In this document: piece after piece, positions 14,805-19,212 of the stretch
Layout: the number at the start of each line of letters is the position of its first letter
How positions within the stretch are numbered: position 1 is the first letter of the stretch
Assembly (NCBI GenBank): GCA_900545805.1
Contig: URAL01000032.1
Location: 1-19,212 of the forward strand
Source: an uncultured Eubacteriales bacterium
GTDB lineage: Bacteria > Bacillota > Clostridia > Oscillospirales > Oscillospiraceae
DNA: 19,212 bases
Direction of reading: 5' to 3'
Position numbers and translations under genes: made by a program
Notes under the pieces: model-generated
The model's input: only the letters and a program-made list of their open reading frames with translations
The model's database searches: none
Told to the model about the DNA's origin: nothing

Positions 14805-17800
14805 TCAGATCTGGTAGGACGCCCAGTCGATGTCGGGGAGCTTTTCCGTCCACTTCTCATAAATGCTGTTGCCTACGCGCTCAGCCTTATGATTGTTCGT
14901 CGCTTCCTGCATATCGCGGTAGTACCACTTTGCGGTGTCCATATTATCGCTCCAGTTGGTCATCTGGCTGACCGGAAGGAGATCGGACACGTCCTTAGTC
15001 TGACGATCGAGCACGCGGTTTATCATTGCCACGGTCTCGGCACGGGTGATGTTATTGTTGGGCTTGAACGTGCCGTCGGGGTTGCCGTTTATCCAGCCGT
15101 TGCTGGCCGCAAGCTCGATGTACTTCTGTGCCCAGTGGCCGCTGATGTCGTTGAAGGTCTTGCCGCCCTCCTTGAAGTCGCCGAAGCGGGCTATGATCGC
15201 CGCCATCTCTGCGCGGGTGATCGGGTCGCCCGGACGGTAGGTTCCGGCAGGATCGCCCTTGATGATGCCCGCATTTGCAAGCGTCGAGATCGCACGGTTG
15301 TACCACTTGCCCTTGGCTACGTCGCTGAAGTTATTATCGAGAGAATCAAACTTCGCGCGCGCATCGTCGGTCATCAGGCGGAAGAATATCGTCGCTACCT
15401 CGGCGCGGGTCACGTTTGCCGTCGGCAGGGACAGTCCCTCGGGCGTGCCGATGATGTAGTTGAAGTGGTCTTCCTTATTGAGCACCTCGAGCATCGTCAG
15501 CGTACCGTTGACGTACTTGATGGCGTAGTTCTTCGTCACGTCCTCGCCCTTGGCGTTCTTGATCACCGCGTCGGAGGGCACGTTCGGGGACGAGCCGGGG
15601 ACGGACTGGATGCCGGTAATCTTGACGGATTCGACCTTGTCGCCTGCCACGAGGCCGGAAACCGTCCACTCATCGCAGGTCACGGGCGTCGGGCCGTACT
15701 CGGTCTTGCTGCCGGCGGTGATCGTCAGCTCCTTCGGTGTGATGGTCAGGACGCCGTCGGCCTTGATGACGAACTTGACGTTCGTGAAGCGGGCGTTTGT
15801 GTTCTTAAACTGCTCGGCCTTGAGTCCCATCTCGTAAGTGCCGGCGTTCACGCCGCTGGCCTCGGCCTTGCCTGTGAAGGTGAAGTCTGCCTCCGTGTAG
15901 CGCGGATCGCTTATCTTCACGGTGTAGCCCTTGACGCTGTGCTCAGTGCCGTCATACACCACGCTGTCGCTGTTGCCCGTTATCTCGACGATGATCTCGT
16001 CGCCGATGCCGGGGTTGACGGGAGGCATGGGGCGGCGATTGATCTTGAGCCAACCGTCTTCTACTATGACTGCTATGTTGCCATAGTTTTTGGATGCTAC
16101 AGTGAAAGTTTCCTTAGACAGGCCCATGTAATAGGTATCGGGATTGATACCCTTGGCCTCTGCGGTCTTACCTTCAATGAGCGCTACAGTAATTTGACTC
16201 TTATCAATGCCCTCAGTAACAGTGTAATCGTAGCCCTCTACCTTCTGTTCCTTGCCATTATAGGTGACAGTTTTATTGTTGCCCGTGATCTTGACTGTAA
16301 CTTCGGTCATTATCGGCGTGATATCAAGATAACCGTCAACTACAACCACCTTGATGTTGCTGTAGTTCTTGGATGTTACGGTGAAATCTCCCGCCGTAAG
16401 ACCCATGTCATATTTATTAACGTCAGTGCCCTTGGCCTCTGCTTTACTGCCCTCTTTCAGCGCTACAGTGATGTCCTTATCGCCTACGTCGGTTGTAAAG
16501 CCGGTGACACTCTGCTCTTTGCCGTTATACAACTTTCTATCGTGGTTGCCGGTGATCGTCACTACTACTTCATCGGTTATGGGCGTGACTTTGAGGTTTC
16601 CTTTGAACGTTTTGATTTCGTAGTTGGCTGCCTTTGTACCCTCATTGAGCGTGTAGGTAAACTCATTGTCGCTTTCGCCTACATCGGTCTGGCTGCCCGT
16701 GACATTGTAGGTCGCGCCTTCGCCTTCTACAAAGCCGTCGCCGGTTACTGTGACCGTGTCGTTAGTCAGCGCTGTGCCGTCGTAGACTTTGCTGTCACTC
16801 GCGGACGTCAGCGTTACGCTGCGCTTATTGATTACAAACTCTGCGGTGCCGGTTGCAGTTTTTTCAGCAGCAGAACCGTAGGCGTCGCTCATGGTGCACG
16901 TTACTTTGTACGTATACTCTCCGGCGTCGGCGGGGGTTGTTGTATCAGTTACGCCTTCGGCTGCTTGCCATGTGCCGGTTGCTTGTCCGGCGAGGATGGT
17001 GTATGTGCCGATTTTTTTACCATCACTATCGGTAATGGTATAGGTGATGGTAACATGTCCATTCTTGGTGCCGACAGGGGGATTATTCGTAAGCATGCCG
17101 CCTATTTCAGCACCGATATCAAAGCCGCTGCCGTCGTAGGTCTTGGTTTTATCGGCAATTGCCTTGAATTCGTAATCAATGCTTACGGGCACTTTGGGGT
17201 TATCCACAGAAGCTACAACATCATCACCAAGCTTGATATTCGCGCCTGCGTTGGTCGGCTGAGTGCCGCCGTAGGTCTTTGTGCGGTCAACAGTGATGGT
17301 GAACTCAACGATCAGCTTCTTGCCGTAAGTGCCATCATTTTTTTCAGTATCAGATACAAAGTTCGCGCTATAGTCAAAGCCCGTGACTGTGACATTCTGA
17401 CCCGAAATTTCAGCCTTAACATTAGTGTCCGTTATCGGCACGGGAGCTGCGAATTCATTTGTTGTGCCGTTGTAAGCTGCGGTGTAGAGCTTTACCTCGT
17501 TTGCATTTGCAGGTGCTTTGAAGTTGCCTGCTACAACATCGGTCAGGACAGCAGTGCTGCCGAGGGTGATGTCAGGTGTGCCCTCGGCATCACCGATCTG
17601 AGTGAATGCGTCGCTGAGCTCTTTCTCATTCTTAGCAACCTTATAGTATCCGCCTTTCGGATTACCGTCGCCAGTATTGCTCAGGTTTATAGCATTAGGA
17701 TAGTTCGAGGATACAAGGTGCATATAGCGGTCGATACCGTAGTAATTCGGAAGTGTCTCGCTAACCGATGCGCCATCGTAGACAGCAATGGTGTAGACCT

Positions 17801-18788
17801 TTGCCTTGTACGAATCGCTCTTAAGAGTTTTTGCATTGCTGATTGCGGCATTTGCTACGTCACTATCAAAATCATTGCCATGATTTGGTTCACCATCGGT
17901 AAACATTATAACAACACGCTGGCGATCATTTGATGCGGCCTCGCTGCCAAATGCTGTTTGGGCTTTTTTAAGACCAAAGTCTGCACTTGTAGCCCCGCCT
18001 GCTTTTAGGTCAGTTACAGCCTTTTTGAGTCCAGAAACGTTGGTGGTATTATTCACTTCTGTAAGATTTTTTATAATCTGTGTATAATTGTAGGTATAGC
18101 CGTATTCATTATATGTGTCATCGCCAATTTTATCAGTTTCTTTACCTGCAAATTTAACGATTGCTATTTTGCTGCCCGAATTATTGGCAGCTATAGTATC
18201 AATGAAGCTGTTCACAGCATTTTTTAATGCTTGCAGTTTGGTAATGGGCTGACCTACAATTCTCTCATAGAACTGTACATGATTCGGATCAGCAGCCGAG
18301 GTCTTGGGAGTATACTTGGTCGTGTGGTTTAATACGTAGCGTGGCCAGCCACTATCATGGCGATTTTTATCAGCGTAAGCGTTGCACTCACTACAATACT
18401 TAACAGCCTTATAACTATCTCCGTCTTTTACATAGTAGATGTTTCTATCGTAACGGCTACCAGGGGTTACAGAGTATGTCTCTTTATAGGTAATAGACGA
18501 TATATACGGGGGATCCGTCATCGAGCCGGAGACATCAAGGACGAGGACAACGTCAATGGGAGTGACCGTGCCCGGAGTTACCGTACCTGTGACGTACTGC
18601 TCAAGGGTGACCTTATAGGTGTCTTCACCAGTCTTTTCAACACGCTTGTCCATAACGACGCCATTGGCTTCGCTATGTGTATGGCTACCATCGTCAACCG
18701 GGTCTTCTGCAAAAACAGAGAACGGCAGGAGCGTGAAGATCATGCAGATGCACATCAAAAGCGCAAGTCCGCGTTTTCTTACATTCAT
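14805..18788 (-). CDS. Secreted vWA/MBG-repeat/SLH surface protein (1327 aa)
   Basis: Residues 1-27 are a Sec signal peptide (RKRG, hydrophobic core, cleavage at VFA-ED). A von Willebrand A domain spans about 77-400, with the MIDAS DVSGS (85-89) and VVIMFTDGEPN (292-302), suggesting metal-dependent adhesion. Residues 540-1100 hold MBG/YDG-type beta repeats (SKVYDGT, TYNGKEQ). The C-terminus has SLH modules near 1110-1160, 1160-1202 and 1212-1262 (TRAEVATIFFRL, GTYRPGDPITRAEMAAII, GTFKPNNNITRAETVAMI), which bind pyruvylated wall polysaccharide. There is no LPXTG. AAGGAGG lies 7 nt before the ATG. The SLH-coding end is visibly richer in GC than the vWA-coding end. The ligand is unknown; an adhesin is the likeliest role. 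Confidence 0.93.
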   Translation of the reverse strand: MNVRKRGLALLMCICMIFTLLPFSVFAEDPVDDGSHTHSEANGVVMDKRVEKTGEDTYKVTLEQYVTGTVTPGTVTPIDVVLVLDVSGSMTDPPYISSITYKETYSVTPGSRYDRNIYYVKDGDSYKAVKYCSECNAYADKNRHDSGWPRYVLNHTTKYTPKTSAADPNHVQFYERIVGQPITKLQALKNAVNSFIDTIAANNSGSKIAIVKFAGKETDKIGDDTYNEYGYTYNYTQIIKNLTEVNNTTNVSGLKKAVTDLKAGGATSADFGLKKAQTAFGSEAASNDRQRVVIMFTDGEPNHGNDFDSDVANAAISNAKTLKSDSYKAKVYTIAVYDGASVSETLPNYYGIDRYMHLVSSNYPNAINLSNTGDGNPKGGYYKVAKNEKELSDAFTQIGDAEGTPDITLGSTAVLTDVVAGNFKAPANANEVKLYTAAYNGTTNEFAAPVPITDTNVKAEISGQNVTVTGFDYSANFVSDTEKNDGTYGKKLIVEFTITVDRTKTYGGTQPTNAGANIKLGDDVVASVDNPKVPVSIDYEFKAIADKTKTYDGSGFDIGAEIGGMLTNNPPVGTKNGHVTITYTITDSDGKKIGTYTILAGQATGTWQAAEGVTDTTTPADAGEYTYKVTCTMSDAYGSAAEKTATGTAEFVINKRSVTLTSASDSKVYDGTALTNDTVTVTGDGFVEGEGATYNVTGSQTDVGESDNEFTYTLNEGTKAANYEIKTFKGNLKVTPITDEVVVTITGNHDRKLYNGKEQSVTGFTTDVGDKDITVALKEGSKAEAKGTDVNKYDMGLTAGDFTVTSKNYSNIKVVVVDGYLDITPIMTEVTVKITGNNKTVTYNGKEQKVEGYDYTVTEGIDKSQITVALIEGKTAEAKGINPDTYYMGLSKETFTVASKNYGNIAVIVEDGWLKINRRPMPPVNPGIGDEIIVEITGNSDSVVYDGTEHSVKGYTVKISDPRYTEADFTFTGKAEASGVNAGTYEMGLKAEQFKNTNARFTNVKFVIKADGVLTITPKELTITAGSKTEYGPTPVTCDEWTVSGLVAGDKVESVKITGIQSVPGSSPNVPSDAVIKNAKGEDVTKNYAIKYVNGTLTMLEVLNKEDHFNYIIGTPEGLSLPTANVTRAEVATIFFRLMTDDARAKFDSLDNNFSDVAKGKWYNRAISTLANAGIIKGDPAGTYRPGDPITRAEMAAIIARFGDFKEGGKTFNDISGHWAQKYIELAASNGWINGNPDGTFKPNNNITRAETVAMINRVLDRQTKDVSDLLPVSQMTNWSDNMDTAKWYYRDMQEATNNHKAERVGNSIYEKWTEKLPDIDWASYQI
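15735..16577 (-). repeat. Three about 90-residue MBG-type repeats inside the SLH protein
   Basis: Protein residues 738-826, 827-917 and 927-1018 are tandem copies. Each opens with an ITGN motif, then a YNGKEQ or YDGTEH motif, then VxGY/F, and ends with an NYxNIxVxVxDG-like strand. DNA of the first two copies is still clearly similar, for example around 16345-16385 and 16070-16110. Such repeats can change number by recombination, altering stalk length. Confidence 0.75.
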
Positions 18789-18882
18789 TGTTTTTCCTCC
18801 TTAAATAAATCAATTCCATTTGCCCGCGGCAGCTTACATTTTTGTTATTCGCTGCCATGGGCACACTTTCCCGTGTGACTTT

Positions 18883-18911
18883 ATTGTACTAAACAATTAT
18901 GAGAAATGCAA
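18883..18911 (-). promoter_or_regulatory. Candidate promoter of the SLH protein gene
   Basis: On the minus strand TACAAT (18883-18888, 5 of 6) has a weak -35 TTGCAT (18906-18911) at 17 bp. The leader would be about 90 nt and contains a small cacac/gtgtg hairpin, before a strong AAGGAGG site. Confidence 0.5.
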
Positions 18912-19047
18912 TGGCAAATTGATGTTTTTCACGATTTTTTTCGTTCATCGTCCATACATATTGTATGGTATTGTCGTTTCGCGGCGCAAAATGTACGATT
19001 TGAGCCGTTTTGTACAGCAAGGTGTCTTGTCATAATGGCATGAAAAT
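18912..19047. other. Non-coding upstream region of the SLH gene
   Basis: No gene is seen between the SLH start at 18788 and the right edge. This part holds a perfect short dyad, ccataca-tat-tgtatgg (18952-18968), about 50 bp above the candidate promoter, that could be an activator or repressor site. A tgtac/gtaca-containing stretch follows. Open frames here have no ribosome sites. Confidence 0.45.
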
Positions 19048-19072
19048 ATCCGCACTGCGGCGCAGTGCGGAT
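19048..19072 (-). terminator. Hairpin, likely terminator of a gene right of the window
   Basis: Perfect 11-bp GC-rich arms (19048-19058, 19062-19072) enclose a 3-nt loop. On the minus strand the stem is followed by ATTTT, so it could end a minus-strand transcript entering from the right. Confidence 0.6.
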
Positions 19073-19104
19073 TTGGGAAATGTTATGTTGACTTGGTTTT
19101 AGTA

Positions 19105-19161
19105 GATAGCTGACAGCTGATAGCCGATAGCGGCGACCCCTCAGTCACGGCAAGCCGTGAC
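19105..19161. repeat. Heptamer tandem repeat plus palindrome (probable dispersed intergenic repeat)
   Basis: Four heptamers in a row, gatagct/gacagct/gatagcc/gatagcg, span 19105-19132. They are followed by an 8-bp perfect hairpin, gtcacggc-aa-gccgtgac (19144-19161). The style of the sequence around 19137-19165 (cccctcagtcacggc…) resembles a dispersed intergenic repeat I associate with Clostridia; that identification is from memory. No gene is seen in 19162-19212. Confidence 0.5.
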
Positions 19162-19212
19162 AGCGGCAGAAAGTCAAGCAAGTGCAACGCGGGAAAAGGC
19201 GGCAAATTCGGC

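Noticed and set aside
14796..17933. A 1045-codon open frame on the plus strand, opposite the SLH protein gene
   Set aside because: It is antisense to a gene with clear signal peptide, vWA and SLH domains; it shows no domain and has no ribosome site. Its length follows from the codon use of the real gene.
18820..19035. A 71-codon plus-strand frame upstream of the SLH gene
   Set aside because: It starts at TTG without a ribosome site, crosses the SLH promoter region and shows no protein features.

Overview
The window looks like a chromosomal segment of a gut-type, low-to-mid GC member of the Bacillota, class Clostridia (Oscillospirales-like by gene content and sequence style; this assignment is inference). 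Evidence: strong AGGAGG-type ribosome binding sites, consensus TTGACA/TATAAT promoters, an SLH-anchored surface protein, a 2-hydroxyacyl-CoA dehydratase relative, a TnpV remnant, and a sigma-like protein of the kind carried by clostridial conjugative elements. Most genes are on the minus strand.

Layout. (1) 1-1090: the end of a mobile or accessory region. It holds a sigma-70-like gene on the plus strand that may begin left of the window, a perfect 19-bp inverted repeat over its stop codon, and a second dyad with nested direct repeats. (2) 1094-5711: minus-strand genes for a HypA-type nickel metallochaperone, a 910-aa multi-cluster Fe-S/FAD oxidoreductase translationally coupled to hypA, a GntR regulator and a TetR regulator. 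(3) 5854-6925: a scar. A 2-hydroxyacyl-CoA dehydratase gene is cut at about half length and runs into an antisense remnant of a tnpV gene that has lost its middle and gained a stop codon. The scar lies at the 3' end of a tRNA-Thr(CGU) gene with its own good promoter. (4) 7254-14693: a tight minus-strand operon, read uvrB, polA, a zincin metallopeptidase/LMW-phosphatase-like fusion, rimI, tsaD, radC, with overlapping or nearly overlapping junctions and a promoter in front of uvrB. It joins excision repair and repair synthesis to t6A tRNA modification. (5) 14805-18788: a 1327-aa secreted vWA/MBG-repeat/SLH surface protein with its own promoter and a UUCG-loop terminator. (6) 18789-19212: non-coding, with hairpins and a short tandem/palindromic repeat.

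Most unusual items: the zincin fused to a phosphatase-like domain whose P-loop has lost the catalytic arginine; the winged-helix/Fe-S/GltD-like fusion paired with hypA with no hydrogenase in view; the tnpV deletion scar at the tRNA; the paired direct repeats on the TetR promoter; and the dyad-rich edge of the mobile region. No clearly new multi-gene defence or signalling system is visible.
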